Notes: generated from the letters alone by a model not told the origin. 64,000 nt of DNA from Aliirhizobium wenxiniae (GCF_014201355.1 NZ_JACHEG010000006.1:111905-175904); one strand, 5' to 3'. Shown: positions 52,651 to 62,454, counted from the stretch's first letter. Numbers and translations: made by a program.

Positions 52651-52929
52651 CTATATTATTCTCTGTTTGCGCTGTGCAGACTTGGATGACGGATAGCTTC
52701 GGTGACGTCGACGGCAAGGCCCCGATCACCATGCCGCAGACTTGAACAGATCGTTTCTGCCTGAGAGGGGGGATCGCAAGCCCATGCAACGCAGCCAAGC
52801 GTTAACTCGTGCCTCACTCCGTAGAGCCAACTGATTTTCGGTATCTTTCAGTGATGCTTGCTGACCAGAGCCCTGAACGTGTTCTAGATTTTGGTAGACT
52901 CCGTGGTATCAACGTGACGGACGAAGCAC

Positions 52930-53600
52930 TCACGGTTCACGGACGAGCAGATCATCGGGATATAGAAAGAGCAGAAGAGCGGCATGCGGACGGCTAATGT
53001 TTGCTGCAAGCACGGGAAATCCGAGGCGACCTTCTACAAATACAAGGTGAAGTTTGGGGCCTGGAGGTGTCAGATGAACGCAAACCAAAGTCTTTGGGAG
53101 ACGAGCATACAAAGACAGAAGGCGCTGCTGGCCGAGACCATGCTGGACAATTCCGTTCTGAAAGATGTCGCTTCAAAAAAGTAGTGACGCCCGATGTGAA
53201 GCGGGACGCTGTGCCTCATATCGCAAACAAGAAGCTGGTGCGTCTAAGCGCCGTCGTTTCGGCTATCGCCGCATTGACGTCATTCTGGCTCGGCAGAGCA
53301 TCATCATGAACCTGGAAACTGCAGCGTCTCTCTCGCCAAGAGAGCTGACGGTGCGCGAACGTGGCGGACGCAAACGTGCTTTAGGACGAGAAGCCCTTCG
53401 CCCTCGCTTGGGTTTTGTCAGCGACGCCTTCACAGATGGTCGTCGCTTTCGGGGTCTGGCCGTCGTCGACTTTTCCCGCGGATGCCTGGCGCTGGTCGAG
53501 GATTCGTCGCTCTCAAGCTGGCGTTTTGCGCGGGGACTCGATGCCGTCATCGCCCAACGAGAAACGCCACGCCGACCGATCCGGCCGGCGAGCAATTAAA
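52930..53600 (+). mobile_element. Decayed IS3-family insertion sequence remnant
   Basis: Traces of orfA: SRFTDEQIIGI, a stop codon, then MRTANVCCKHGKSEATFYKY and LLAETMLDNSVLKDVASKK. Traces of orfB follow in other frames: RRRFGYRRIDVILARQSIIM, ERGGRKRALGREALRP, then GFVSDAFTDGRRFRGLAVVD. Several stops and shifts; the catalytic C-terminus is missing. The sequence matches the IS407-like branch in pattern. Confidence 0.75.
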
Positions 53601-53660
53601 AATCGTGAGAAGCAGTTCCATAAGGTATCTTATGCGATCTTTCTGTATGGATCGGGCAGA

Positions 53661-54760
53661 TTCCATTTTCAAATGCAACGAAGACAATAATGGCCATGGT
53701 TTCAGGAGGATGGAATGGCCCGCTCTTTTGTGCAGCTGAGTTTGGACGAACGCCGCATCATTTCGCGGATGTATGAGAAGAAGATCAGTCAGGCCGAGAT
53801 CGCACGTACCCTCCGCCGCGACCGGTCGACGATCTGCCGGGAGCTGCGGCGGAATTTCTGGCACGACCGCGAAGTCCCTATTGCTGAAGGATACTGGCAT
53901 GTCACAGCGCACGGAATGGCGTCTGACCGGCGGCGCAGATACCGCAAGCTTCTGCGTGATCCCAGCCTGTGTGCTGCCGTCATCGATCGCCTCAAGGACG
54001 GCTGGTCGCCGGAACAGATTTCTGGTCGATTGCGGCTTGCCAGTGGCGCAGCCGCTCGGTTGAGCCATGAGACAATCTACCAGTACGTCTATTCCCAGGA
54101 AGGTCAGGATCAGCAGCTGGGCCGGCATCTGCCTGAGCGACGCCGCAAGCGCCGATCGCGATACGCACGCAAACCCAGAAGCCTCGTCTTTCCAATGGAA
54201 TGCGCCATTCGCAACAGGCCGGAAGCGATCAATTCGCGAAGCGAGTTCGGTCACTGGGAAGCAGATCTGATGATCTTCAGGAAGGAGCACGGTGCCGCCA
54301 ACATCACGACCGTCGTCGAGCGCAAGAGCCGCTATACCCTGCTGTTTCGCAACAACGACAGGCGATCGAAGCCAATCATGAGCCAGTTGATCCGCCATCT
54401 GGCGCCCCTGCCCGCGCTGGCCCGCCAGAGCCTGACATTCGATCGAGGGCTGGAATTCGTCTCATGGCGCGAGTTGGAGCACGGCATGGGAACGGCAGCC
54501 TGGTTTTGCGATCCGCAGGCGCCTTGGCAGAAAGGGACGGTGGAGAACACCAACAAGCGCGTCCGCCGTTACCTGCCACCGGAAACGATTGTGCTTGAGG
54601 TCAGCAATCAGGAGATCCGCTCTCTATGTGACCGACTGAATGACACGCCGCGCAAGTGCTTAGGGTTTCAGACGCCGAAAGAGATGTTCGGCCGACATCT
54701 ATTGGCTCTTGAACGGCAATGCGTGTAGATTTTCGAGCAGCGTTGCATTCAAGCTGGAAC
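53661..54760 (+). mobile_element. IS30-family insertion sequence, apparently intact
   Basis: Contains one complete transposase gene. Imperfect terminal inverted repeats of about 20 bp: left TTCCATTTTCAAATGCAACG (53661-53680) and right complement CGTTGCATTCAAGCTGGAAC (54741-54760). It abuts the IS3 remnant. A target duplication could not be assigned. Confidence 0.8.
53715..54728 (+). CDS. IS30-family transposase
   Basis: 337 residues. N-terminal helix-turn-helix (ISQAEIARTLRRDRSTICRE), then the DDE domain: GHWEADLMIF (first Asp), LTFDRGLEF (second Asp), TVENTNKRVRRYLP (Glu). Full length for the family with no interruptions, so the element may still transpose. Start ATG behind CAGGAGG. Confidence 0.92.
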   Translation: MARSFVQLSLDERRIISRMYEKKISQAEIARTLRRDRSTICRELRRNFWHDREVPIAEGYWHVTAHGMASDRRRRYRKLLRDPSLCAAVIDRLKDGWSPEQISGRLRLASGAAARLSHETIYQYVYSQEGQDQQLGRHLPERRRKRRSRYARKPRSLVFPMECAIRNRPEAINSRSEFGHWEADLMIFRKEHGAANITTVVERKSRYTLLFRNNDRRSKPIMSQLIRHLAPLPALARQSLTFDRGLEFVSWRELEHGMGTAAWFCDPQAPWQKGTVENTNKRVRRYLPPETIVLEVSNQEIRSLCDRLNDTPRKCLGFQTPKEMFGRHLLALERQCV

Positions 54761-55312
54761 CAGCATCGGTACATTCTATTTCCAAGTGCGACATGCCTGT
54801 CGCTTCCAACAAAATGATTCCCTAACCCGCCTCTGGGAAATCTAGTTTGGAAATTCCAGGATAAATTTCCCCAGCGCACCCCAATGTGGCGCTCCATCCA
54901 CGACCCTCAGACTGGTTATGGATGCGTCAGTCCGATCCACGGAATGAGGAATTCAGTGGCGAGCTCAGCAGCCTGCAACACATCAAGGATGCCATGAGCG
55001 AGAAAGAAGAACGGGAAAGTAACTCCCGACCGATCTCAAACCCCAATCGCAAACAACCTTGCGATCGCGTTCGTGCAGTCGCCAGTGCCCTCGTCGATCT
55101 GGTTCCAGGATGTGATCACCAACAAGACGGACGAGCACTCCCAGACGCTCTCTGACTTCAAGTCTCAGTTCAAAATCGCAGATTCGTTCACCGTCATAGC
55201 AGACAGTGAGGCCCAGGCTTTTGAAAAGCTGTACTCAGCACACAAAGCTGGGATCAAATCCAACGGGCCCTGGTTCTCCGAGAGTATGTTTCCGCCGGAT
55301 GTCTTTCCGTAC
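54761..55312 (+). other. Stretch between two insertion sequences with a possible gene remnant
   Basis: The frame at 55073-55318 ends with a protein-like stretch (FTVIADSEAQAFEKLYSAHK, AGIKSNGPWFSESMFPPDVF) just where the IS21 element begins, so it may be the tail of a gene interrupted by that insertion. No family recognised. Confidence 0.3.
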
Positions 55313-55366
55313 TGTTGATTTCCACTGAGAGCTGACCCGGCGTTTCCACCGAGAAGTGACCCGCCT

Positions 55367-56179
55367 TTAGGTATCGTTTGTGGTGGTCGTAGTGGTCAAG
55401 GTCTTGCGTTTCTCCTTCGTTGTTTTGGGCTCATGCGCAGAGCTGTTCTTGAAGCGGAAGCTGTCATTTCCGGTTTCAAGGATGTGGCAATGATGGGTAA
55501 GCCGGTCGAGCAATGCCGTGGTCATCTTGGCATCACCGAAGACGCTGGCCCATTCGCTGAAGCTGAGGTTGGTCGTGATGATGACGCTGGTCCGCTCGTA
55601 GAGCTTGCTCAGCAGATGGAACAGCATCGCACCGCCTGACGCGCTGAACGGCAAGTACCCAAGCTCATCGAGGATGACGAGATCAGGGTGGACGAGGCGG
55701 TTGGCGATCTGGCCGGAGCGCCCTTGCCCCTTTTCCTGTTCCAGCGCGTTGACCAGCTCGACCGTCGAGAAGAACCGGACCCGCTTATGGTGGTGCTCGA
55801 TGGCTTGGACACCGATCGCCGTAGCAATGTGCGTCTTGCCCGTGCCGGGACCGCCGACCAGGACGATGTTGTTGGCGTCGTTGAGGAAGTCGCAGCCATG
55901 GAGTTGCTGCACGAGCGCCTCGTTGATCTCGCTGCTGGCGAAGTCGAAGCCGTTCAGATCACGATAGGCCGGGAAGCGTGCCGTCTTGAGTTGATATGCC
56001 GTCGATCGGACCTCTCGTTCGGCCGTTTCCGCCTTGAGAAGCTGGGACAGGATTGGAATGGCAGCCTCGAACGCCGGCGATCCCTGTTCGGTCAGATCAC
56101 CGACGGCGTGGGCCATTCCGTGCATCTTCAGTTGCCGCAGCATGATGACGATCGCGCCGCTTGCCGGGTTATGACGCAT
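55367..56179 (-). CDS. istB: IstB-like ATPase of IS21 element
   Basis: 270 residues; AAA+ ATPase helper with Walker [17 protein letters not shown] and Walker [14 protein letters not shown]. It selects target DNA and activates IstA. Complete; overlaps the istA stop by 11 bases. Confidence 0.9.
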   Translation of the reverse strand: MRHNPASGAIVIMLRQLKMHGMAHAVGDLTEQGSPAFEAAIPILSQLLKAETAEREVRSTAYQLKTARFPAYRDLNGFDFASSEINEALVQQLHGCDFLNDANNIVLVGGPGTGKTHIATAIGVQAIEHHHKRVRFFSTVELVNALEQEKGQGRSGQIANRLVHPDLVILDELGYLPFSASGGAMLFHLLSKLYERTSVIITTNLSFSEWASVFGDAKMTTALLDRLTHHCHILETGNDSFRFKNSSAHEPKTTKEKRKTLTTTTTTNDT

Positions 56180-57695
56180 GGCGAACCTCCGTCTTTCTCA
56201 AGGTATCGTATCGTTCGACATTGGCCTTGGGCTCGTTGGTGAGCGTCAGGGCCTGAGGTGCGTCGAGGGTCGGCGGCGTGAAGGTTTTTCCGTCGACGAG
56301 GCGATGCAGCAGGTTCAGGACATGCGTCTTCGTCGGCACACCAGACTTTAGCGCCATGTCGACGCCCGAGAGCACTGCCTGTTCGTCGTGCTGAAGAACG
56401 AGTGCCAGGATATCGACCATCTCGCGGTCGCCACCTGGCTTCTTGAGCAGATATTGTTGCAATGTCCGGAATGCCTCGGGAAGCTCGACGAATGGAGCAC
56501 CGTTGCGAAGAGCACCTGCCTTTCGCTGCACCACCGCCAGATAATGCCGCCAGTCGTAAATGGTCTGTCCCGGCCGGTCATGGGAACGATCGATGACGCG
56601 ACGGTGCTCGCAAACGATCTGACCTTCCGCCGCGACGACAACACGATCTGGGTAGACGCGAAGGCTTACCGGTCGATTGGCGAAGGATGCCGGAACGCTG
56701 TAGCGGTTGCGCTCCAGATGCACGAGGCAGGTAGGTGTGACCCGCTTCGTGTATTCGACAAACCCGTCGAACGGCCTGGAAACGGGCATGAGGGCTGGAG
56801 CCTCCTCAGCTCAGATGTCGGCGATAGTGCCACGCATCTGGCCATGCGGTGTCTTCGCCCAGAACTCCTTGCACCGAAGCTCAAGCCAATCATTCAGGGC
56901 TTCCAATGATGGAAAGCGAGGGATCGGTTGAAAGAAGCGATGACGGGCATCCTGAACGTTCTTCTCGACCTGTCCCTTTTCCCATCCGGACGCTGGATTG
57001 CAAAACTCGGGCTCGAACACATAATGGCTGGCCATGGCCATGAAGCGCACGTTGACGTCTCGCTCTTTGCCACGGCCGACCTTGTCGATTGCAGTCTTCA
57101 TGTTGTCGTAGATGCCGCGGCCGGGGATGCCTCCGAACACGCAGAATGCATGATTGTGGGCATCAAACAGCATCTCGTGCGTCTGCAGAAGATAGGCCCG
57201 GACGATGAAGGCCCTGGAGTAGCTCAGCTTCGTATGAGCGACTTGGAGCTTGGTGCGCTCATTGCCGATGATCGCCCAATCTTCCGACCAGTCAAACTGG
57301 AAGGCTTCACCAGGCTCGAACGCCAAGGGGACAAACGTGCCACGGCCGGTCGTCTGCAATTCCCTCTGACGATCATCCCGCCATTCCCGAGCGAATGCCG
57401 CAACCCGATTGTATGACCCCTCGTAGCCGAGGCTCACCAGATCGGCATGCAACTGCTTCATCGTTCGCTTCTGCTTGCGGCCCTTCTTGGATTCCGTCTT
57501 CAGCCAGGCAGCCAACCGATCCGCAAATGGATCAAGCTTGCTCGGCCGATCAGGGACCTTGAACTTAGGCTCCACGCCGCCGGCGCGCAGGTATTTGCGG
57601 ATGGTATTCCGGGACAGGCCGGTCCTGCGGCAAATCTCCCGGATCGAGATATGGTCTCGAAAATACCAGCGTCGGATCACGCTCAGTAATGCCAT
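56169..57695 (-). pseudogene. istA: istA transposase with in-frame stop
   Basis: N-terminal helix-turn-helix (ISIREICRRTGLSRNTIRKY), DDE region (FEPGEAFQFDWSEDWAII, NMKTAIDKVGRG, ASGWEKGQVEKNVQDARHRF) and the C-terminal part (VTPTCLVHLERNRYSVPASF) are all present in one frame but split by TGA at 56811-56813, where a Trp codon is expected (GTIAD-x-AEE). A single nonsense change thus inactivates the transposase. Confidence 0.85.
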
Positions 57696-57839
57696 GTCGA
57701 TCACTCCAGAGCCCCCGCTGAAAACACGCGAGAGACGGTTGAAACATGGGTCAATTCTCAATGGAAATATCGGGCTGCGCCGGGTCAGCTCTCAGTGGAA
57801 ATCAACACACATGCGCTCTGCTCGCGTCAGACAAAAAAG

Positions 57840-58355
57840 CTATGCACTCAGAACGGAGGCTCTTTTGGGCAGCCGCCAGTTGGGACGGGGAAAGTGGCAG
57901 GTGTAGCCGTTGGGGATGCGTTCGAGATAATCCTGATGTTCCGGTTCGGCTTCCCAGAACTCTTCAACAGGCACCACCTCGGTCACCACCTTGCCCGGCC
58001 AAATTCCGGAGGCATCGACGTCCGCAATGGTGTCAGCCGCGACCTGCTTTTGATTGTCCGATGTGTAAAAAATCGCCGAACGATAGCTTGTCCCGATATC
58101 GTTGCCCTGGCGGTTCAAGGTGCTTGGGTCGTGGATCTGAAAAAAGAACTCAAGAAGGTCGCGGAAGCTGGTCTTAGCCGGATCGAAGTTGATCTCAATC
58201 GCCTCGGCGTGGCCTTCGTGATTTCGATAGGTAGCGTTTTCAACGAAGCCTCCAGTGTACCCGACCCGGGTCGAAACGACACCAGGGAGTTTCCGGATCA
58301 GATCCTGCATTCCCCAAAAGCAGCCACCAGCTAAAACAGCGCGTTCTGTCGTCAT
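57840..58355 (-). CDS. msrA: Peptide-methionine (S)-S-oxide reductase
   Basis: 171 residues; the active-site GCFWGMQ motif and [33 protein letters not shown] are those of MsrA. It repairs S-methionine sulfoxide in oxidised proteins using thioredoxin. Shine-Dalgarno GGAG. The IS21 element ends 33 bases past its stop, sparing the gene. Confidence 0.93.
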   Translation of the reverse strand: MTTERAVLAGGCFWGMQDLIRKLPGVVSTRVGYTGGFVENATYRNHEGHAEAIEINFDPAKTSFRDLLEFFFQIHDPSTLNRQGNDIGTSYRSAIFYTSDNQKQVAADTIADVDASGIWPGKVVTEVVPVEEFWEAEPEHQDYLERIPNGYTCHFPRPNWRLPKRASVLSA

Positions 58356-58503
58356 GTCAAATCTCCGAGTGAAAATTCTGACGAGAATATGGGTTGTGCC
58401 GAGGCCTTCCGCCAGTGCTATGAGGTGTTGGCAACGACTTGCTCAAAATACGGAACTATCCCTCGCTGCTGGCGGTTCAGTCATCGTCAAACAGGAGACC
58501 TCA

Positions 58504-58596
58504 ATGAAACACGCAGATCATGCTCGACTGACCACCACAGAACTCGTCTCATCCGTCCTTGAACGCGCGATCCGTGTATGGAGCAGACAACAATAA
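58504..58596 (+). CDS. Very short ORF (30 aa), doubtful
   Basis: MKHADHARLTTTELVSSVLE RAIRVWSRQQ with a good Shine-Dalgarno (AGGAG). Overlaps the damaged 3' end of imuB on the other strand; might be the beginning of a gene cut off by that junction. Confidence 0.25.
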   Translation: MKHADHARLTTTELVSSVLERAIRVWSRQQ

Positions 58597-60021
58597 ACTA
58601 GGTAAGGTCGACCATGTCCACGGGGCTGGAACCAATAGCACGGCATCGACGCCGTCGCCGGAGCGAAAAACCCACAGACGCTCTCCCGTTTCATCCTCGA
58701 TAACGAAGTAGTCGCGAACCGCGACCCACTCGGAAGATCGCTCCCACCACTCGCCAAAAATCCGCTCGGGGCCGTCTGCGTTCTTGACCTTTCTGCGCTT
58801 GCCTCTCCAAGTGACGCTGACCGGGGGGTGGTCAGGCATCAGCGCAATGACGTCAGCGAGTTCCGGCCGAGCGAGCAAGCGGACTGGCCTTCGCCAACGG
58901 GCAGTCCAGGAGAACTCAACGTCTTCAGCTGTAGCCGCAATTTGACGAACACTCCGCTCAGGCACGTCGGAGGCGACCGGGGCCAAGCGGTAAACCCGCT
59001 GGCCGCGATTACCGAAAATGTCGATCAGAGGGGTGATATCTTCCTCTTCTTCTTCGACGAGAGATGAGGTCCGTTGGCTCTCTTCGAGGACTTCGGACAT
59101 GACCGCGACGAGAACGAGCTTTTCGATGCCAAAGCCAGGTTCGATTTTTTCGGTTCGGTCCTTGAACAGCTTTGTCAACCAAGCGACGTCACGAGCGGGC
59201 TTGGCGGTTCCCGCTCGAATGGATTGATTAGTGTTATCAACCTTATGGACGATCAGGTCTGTACGCCGAACGCCAAGGCCACGCCGCTCCAGTTCTTCAC
59301 AGAGCTGAATCACCAAGCGTCCAACGTATTTGTTGATGGTCTCGGCAGCACCAATGGGCTCGGAGAACGATCGGCTTACCTCGATCTGATCGGGAGTACG
59401 AATGGGTTCGATTGGTTCCGGCACTCGGCCGAACATTTGATCCAACCGTCGCCCGATTTCCGGCCCAAAGCGAAGCGCAAGCGGAGCACGCGGCGTTGCC
59501 GATAGCTCGCCGACCGTCTTGAAGCCCAAGGTCCGTAGATCACCGACGATTTTTTCCGGCAAGCGGAGCATGGAAATCGATAACCGCTCCACTGCGCGGA
59601 CCACCTGACCAGGCGGCACTATAATGACTTGGCGATCGGTGGACCGTGCGCAAGCATGAGCGGCACCCCAGGTATCAGCGACAGCGACCCGAGCGGTCAG
59701 TCCCTTTGCAAGAAAAAGGTTGACGATGCCAGTGAGCATTGATTGCTCGCCGCCGCGCAGGTGATCCGCACCCTCAGTATCCATGACGATTCCGTCAGGT
59801 AGGTCCATCGCGACAATGGGCGAATACTGCGTCAGCGCCCAGTGCGACAACCTTTCCAGGGCCAAATTATATGCGTCCAGGTCGGCATCGATCAGCATCA
59901 GACCTTGGAAAAGTGCTTGGGCTTTGGCGGCAGGCATCCCAACCCGCACTCCGGCTGCCCGAGCGGCGGCATCGGCAGCCGATACCCAACGCTTTGATCC
60001 ACTCTTCGCAATGACGGCCAT
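58549..60021 (-). CDS. imuB: ImuB-like Y-family DNA polymerase protein, probably damaged at both ends
   Basis: 490 residues: KSGSKRWVSAADAAARAAGV, GMPAAKAQALFQGL, DTEGADHLRGGEQSMLTGIV, then typical ImuB finger/C-terminal segments ending WVFRSGDGVDA. ImuB bridges ImuA, DnaE2 and the clamp in error-prone translesion synthesis and is itself catalytically dead. Upstream in frame LPNLATDWIRRADPSIPVEQ, the usual N-terminus, is preserved, but a TAG precedes it and only an internal ATG is available. The C-terminus shifts frame after GDGVDA (CYWFQPRG reads in another frame). Likely impaired. Confidence 0.75.
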   Translation of the reverse strand: MAVIAKSGSKRWVSAADAAARAAGVRVGMPAAKAQALFQGLMLIDADLDAYNLALERLSHWALTQYSPIVAMDLPDGIVMDTEGADHLRGGEQSMLTGIVNLFLAKGLTARVAVADTWGAAHACARSTDRQVIIVPPGQVVRAVERLSISMLRLPEKIVGDLRTLGFKTVGELSATPRAPLALRFGPEIGRRLDQMFGRVPEPIEPIRTPDQIEVSRSFSEPIGAAETINKYVGRLVIQLCEELERRGLGVRRTDLIVHKVDNTNQSIRAGTAKPARDVAWLTKLFKDRTEKIEPGFGIEKLVLVAVMSEVLEESQRTSSLVEEEEEDITPLIDIFGNRGQRVYRLAPVASDVPERSVRQIAATAEDVEFSWTARWRRPVRLLARPELADVIALMPDHPPVSVTWRGKRRKVKNADGPERIFGEWWERSSEWVAVRDYFVIEDETGERLWVFRSGDGVDAVLLVPAPWTWSTLPSLLLSAPYTDRAFKDG

Positions 60022-60028
60022 AGCTTGC

Positions 60029-60694
60029 TCAACCGGAATTGATGGATCGGCGCGACGTATCCAATCCGTGGCCAGATTCGGCAGCTAAATGGATACGACC
60101 CTTGTCATCACATGCTCCTACGCAATACTCCGCACACTCCCCCGCCTTCACTCTCATCAACTCTAAGAACCAGCGGGGTCTTCCCACGCCCGGCACCGGC
60201 AACGCTTCGCTACCAAGGACACTGATCCGCCAGCGGGTCGTTGACGCCGTCGGCTGACCGAAGTCATTTGCCTCTGTCTGCCTCCGCCAACGCCTCACAA
60301 CGAGACCCATAGTTCCTTTCTTCTCGGCAGCGAGCTGCAGTCGCCGGGAAGCCGTCATCGGAAGACGCACGAGTTCGGCAATAACGGCTCCAAGCCCGCC
60401 GTACGCAAGCGCTTCCTCCATGCTTGCCAAGACCTCCTCTTCCCGGTCCGATTCCACGAAGATGACCCGATTGGGATTCAATCCCGCTTGGGCTATGGCG
60501 GGAAAAAACAGGTCAGGGCGCGTTAGGCACCACACGATCTTTCCCTTCGTGCGAGCTGCAATTCCGGCTGCGAACAATGCGGCCGCTGCGCCATCAATGG
60601 TTCCACCGCCCCCGCCCGCAAATTCATGAATGGCGCCGTAAGCTAGTCCGCCGCCCGGCAGACGCGTGTCGATCTCGGGCACTCCGAAAGGCAA
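60029..60694 (-). CDS. imuA: ImuA-like protein, N-terminally truncated
   Basis: 221 residues. RecA-like ImuA region: FGVPEIDTRLPGGGLAYGAI (then HEFAGGGGG), KGKIVWCLTRPDLFFPAIAQ, and GLVVRRWRRQTEANDFGQPT. The usual 30-40 residue beginning is missing: the frame opens at a TTG next to the PAS gene. Partner of ImuB in the mutasome; with dnaE2 absent downstream the cassette looks incomplete. Confidence 0.72.
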   Translation of the reverse strand: MPFGVPEIDTRLPGGGLAYGAIHEFAGGGGGTIDGAAAALFAAGIAARTKGKIVWCLTRPDLFFPAIAQAGLNPNRVIFVESDREEEVLASMEEALAYGGLGAVIAELVRLPMTASRRLQLAAEKKGTMGLVVRRWRRQTEANDFGQPTASTTRWRISVLGSEALPVPGVGRPRWFLELMRVKAGECAEYCVGACDDKGRIHLAAESGHGLDTSRRSINSG

Positions 60695-60720
60695 AGAACA
60701 CTCTGGATAATATTTTATTT

Positions 60721-61104
60721 GTGGCCCAGGTGGTCGGTGAAGCTCCCCCTGAAGCAGACTTCTTCACATGGGATGTGCCGGAGAATATTCTTTACGCAGA
60801 CGGTGCGCTCGCCAATCTCTTCGGCTTGAACCCAGTCGTAGCGTCACAGGGTCTGCCGATTGAGTCATATTTGGACCGGGTGCACCAAGAAGATCGGCCT
60901 CAACTGGCGAAGACGATCCGCGACAGCATCGTGACAGACAGGCCGCAAAATGAGACCTATCGGGTTATGAACGCAGAGGGGCACTACGCCTTCGTCACGG
61001 GTTACGGTCGTGGCTTCCGAAACAAGGACGGAGATATCATCCGCTATGTGGGGATTGTTGTGCCTATCAACGCGCCGATGTCTCCGTCAAAGCACACCCA
61101 CTAG
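60721..61104 (+). CDS. Single PAS-domain protein
   Basis: About 127 residues. PAS core FFTWDVPENILYADGALANL and a PAC part YRVMNAEGHYAFVTGYGRGF RNKDG. No output domain; possibly a short sensor or remnant of a larger kinase. The GTG at 60721 is a guess without Shine-Dalgarno; the upstream frame runs into the reversed imuA, marking a rearrangement. Confidence 0.6.
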   Translation: MAQVVGEAPPEADFFTWDVPENILYADGALANLFGLNPVVASQGLPIESYLDRVHQEDRPQLAKTIRDSIVTDRPQNETYRVMNAEGHYAFVTGYGRGFRNKDGDIIRYVGIVVPINAPMSPSKHTH

Positions 61105-61107
61105 AGT

Positions 61108-61446
61108 TCACTGACCCGTTTCGATGAGGTTTGTTTTTGGTTTGTCTTCTGGAGCACTTCGCTCGATCGATTTCAGGCTATTCAGAATGGTGCGAACACC
61201 TGCGTGGTTCGTCGAATAATAAACATTCTGAGCATCTCGACGAGTAACCACTAATTGCTCGTTCCGAAGCCTTGCCAAATGCTGTGACAGGGCTGACTGG
61301 CTCAGTCCCACCTTTTTAGCCAGATCACCGACGCCAACTTCCTGCTCAGAGATGATTTGCATGATCTGGAGCCTCTTATGATTGGCAAGCGCCGATAGCA
61401 GTTTCGAGTGAATTTCTAGCGCGTCCTTGGAGCGCAAAACGATCAT
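61108..61446 (-). CDS. NolR-like ArsR-family regulator
   Basis: 112 residues: LLSALANHKRLQIMQIISEQ, VGDLAKKVGLSQSALSQHLA RLRN, VTRRDAQNVYYST. The helix-turn-helix and the RRDAQ-YYS end resemble rhizobial NolR, a global repressor of nodulation and other genes. Start at the ATG opening MIVLRSK; the longer frame to 61566 lacks support. Its targets here are unknown. Confidence 0.8.
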   Translation of the reverse strand: MIVLRSKDALEIHSKLLSALANHKRLQIMQIISEQEVGVGDLAKKVGLSQSALSQHLARLRNEQLVVTRRDAQNVYYSTNHAGVRTILNSLKSIERSAPEDKPKTNLIETGQ

Positions 61447-61830
61447 CCTGACATGAGAATCAACTAATGTAGAAGCAACCCATAGATCATTTATCTCTAT
61501 ATTAAAGCGGCATTTTTTAGTCACGCGCGTGACTACACTTATCCCCCGCCGGATAGGTGGCCCCACCTAACGGATAAAATCGTCGAGTGGTCTTCTCGCC
61601 AAGATGACGCACCAAGTGAATTCGCATCAGAAAAGTTCGGTGGCAGCAGCTTCCTGCAAAATCACGCCTCGCGATAAGGCGGGACCACATCGCAAGTGTA
61701 GCCGACATACAAGCCTGACCCGACCTCGGCACAACAAGGAACGCCAGTCGCGACGTTACAATCAATCGCTGTTCTTTGCCGCCGAGATAATAGCTGCCTT
61801 GTCGATCTCTTCGTACGACAATCGGGCCTC

Positions 61831-62025
61831 TCAGAGAGGCTCACTCGATTCACCCAAGATTTCGATTGAGACCATGTTCATCGGCGGACAGGGCAGTCCG
61901 TCTGCGGTGACATCCGTCAGCATACGAGCCGCCTCAATCTTTGCCTCGTCGAGCGAAGCGAAGTCGCCCTCACCCTCGGTGACGCTTCCGTCGCGCTCTA
62001 AGATTTCGAAATAGAACTTTGGCAT
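61831..62025 (-). CDS. DUF6894 family small protein
   Basis: 64 residues: MPKFYFEILERDGSVTEGEG, DEAKIEAARMLTDVTADGLP, VSIEILGESSEPL. Same family layout as the protein at 41264. Nine bases downstream of the DUF2934-like gene and likely cotranscribed. Confidence 0.75.
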   Translation of the reverse strand: MPKFYFEILERDGSVTEGEGDFASLDEAKIEAARMLTDVTADGLPCPPMNMVSIEILGESSEPL

Positions 62026-62034
62026 TAGAAAATC

Positions 62035-62298
62035 TCAGCCTCGTCCTGCATTGCTCTCGTCGCCATCACCTGCGGCGGGCCAATCGTTCGCTGGCTCCTG
62101 AACTTGTTCATTTTCAACCAGACCGGTGCTGGTTGGCGGAGACACCCCGCCGCCACGATCAGCTGACCATGTCTGAGGGCTATTACCGTGGGACGCCTCA
62201 TGCTCGGCTTCTCGCCAATGACGATCTTGTTGCCCTTCAGGTCGGCCCTCAGCTTCCCACTTGGCGTGTGCGAGCTTACGAATTTGCTCTAGATCCAT
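62035..62298 (-). CDS. DUF2934-like protein with EPANDWPAA segment
   Basis: 87 residues. N-terminal DUF2934-like IRKLAHAKWEAEGRPEGQQD (then HWREAE), a Gly/Ser-rich middle and a C-terminal EPANDWPAAGDGDE. GAGGAG upstream, and an exact EcfG-type promoter precedes it, so the pair with the DUF6894 gene is likely stress-induced. Confidence 0.75.
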   Translation of the reverse strand: MDLEQIRKLAHAKWEAEGRPEGQQDRHWREAEHEASHGNSPQTWSADRGGGVSPPTSTGLVENEQVQEPANDWPAAGDGDESNAGRG

Positions 62299-62323
62299 AG
62301 ATTACTCCTCTTCGTTACAGCCG

Positions 62324-62348
62324 AACAAATTTCGCGAAAGTCGGTTCC
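62324..62348 (-). promoter_or_regulatory. EcfG/RpoE2-type promoter of the DUF2934-DUF6894 pair
   Basis: On the minus strand GGAAC-17 nt-GTT, 25 nt before the start codon at 62298. Confidence 0.75.
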
Positions 62349-62454
62349 CGATAGTGTGAGGAGCAAGTTCGCTCCGTCCATCTGTACGGTAGCGGACATT
62401 GATGTGCGGCGGCCGCGCCCCAAATTCGAGACCTCATTCGCAGAGGAAGACTTC

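Larger units (their letters stand above)
55313..57807 (-). mobile_element. IS21-family insertion sequence with disrupted istA
   Basis: Exact 30-bp terminal inverted repeats (55313-55342, starting TGTTGATTTCCACTGAGAGC, and 57778-57807) enclose istA and istB. Total 2,495 bp. No target-site duplication is visible in the flanks. The istA nonsense codon suggests it cannot move by itself. Confidence 0.88.
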
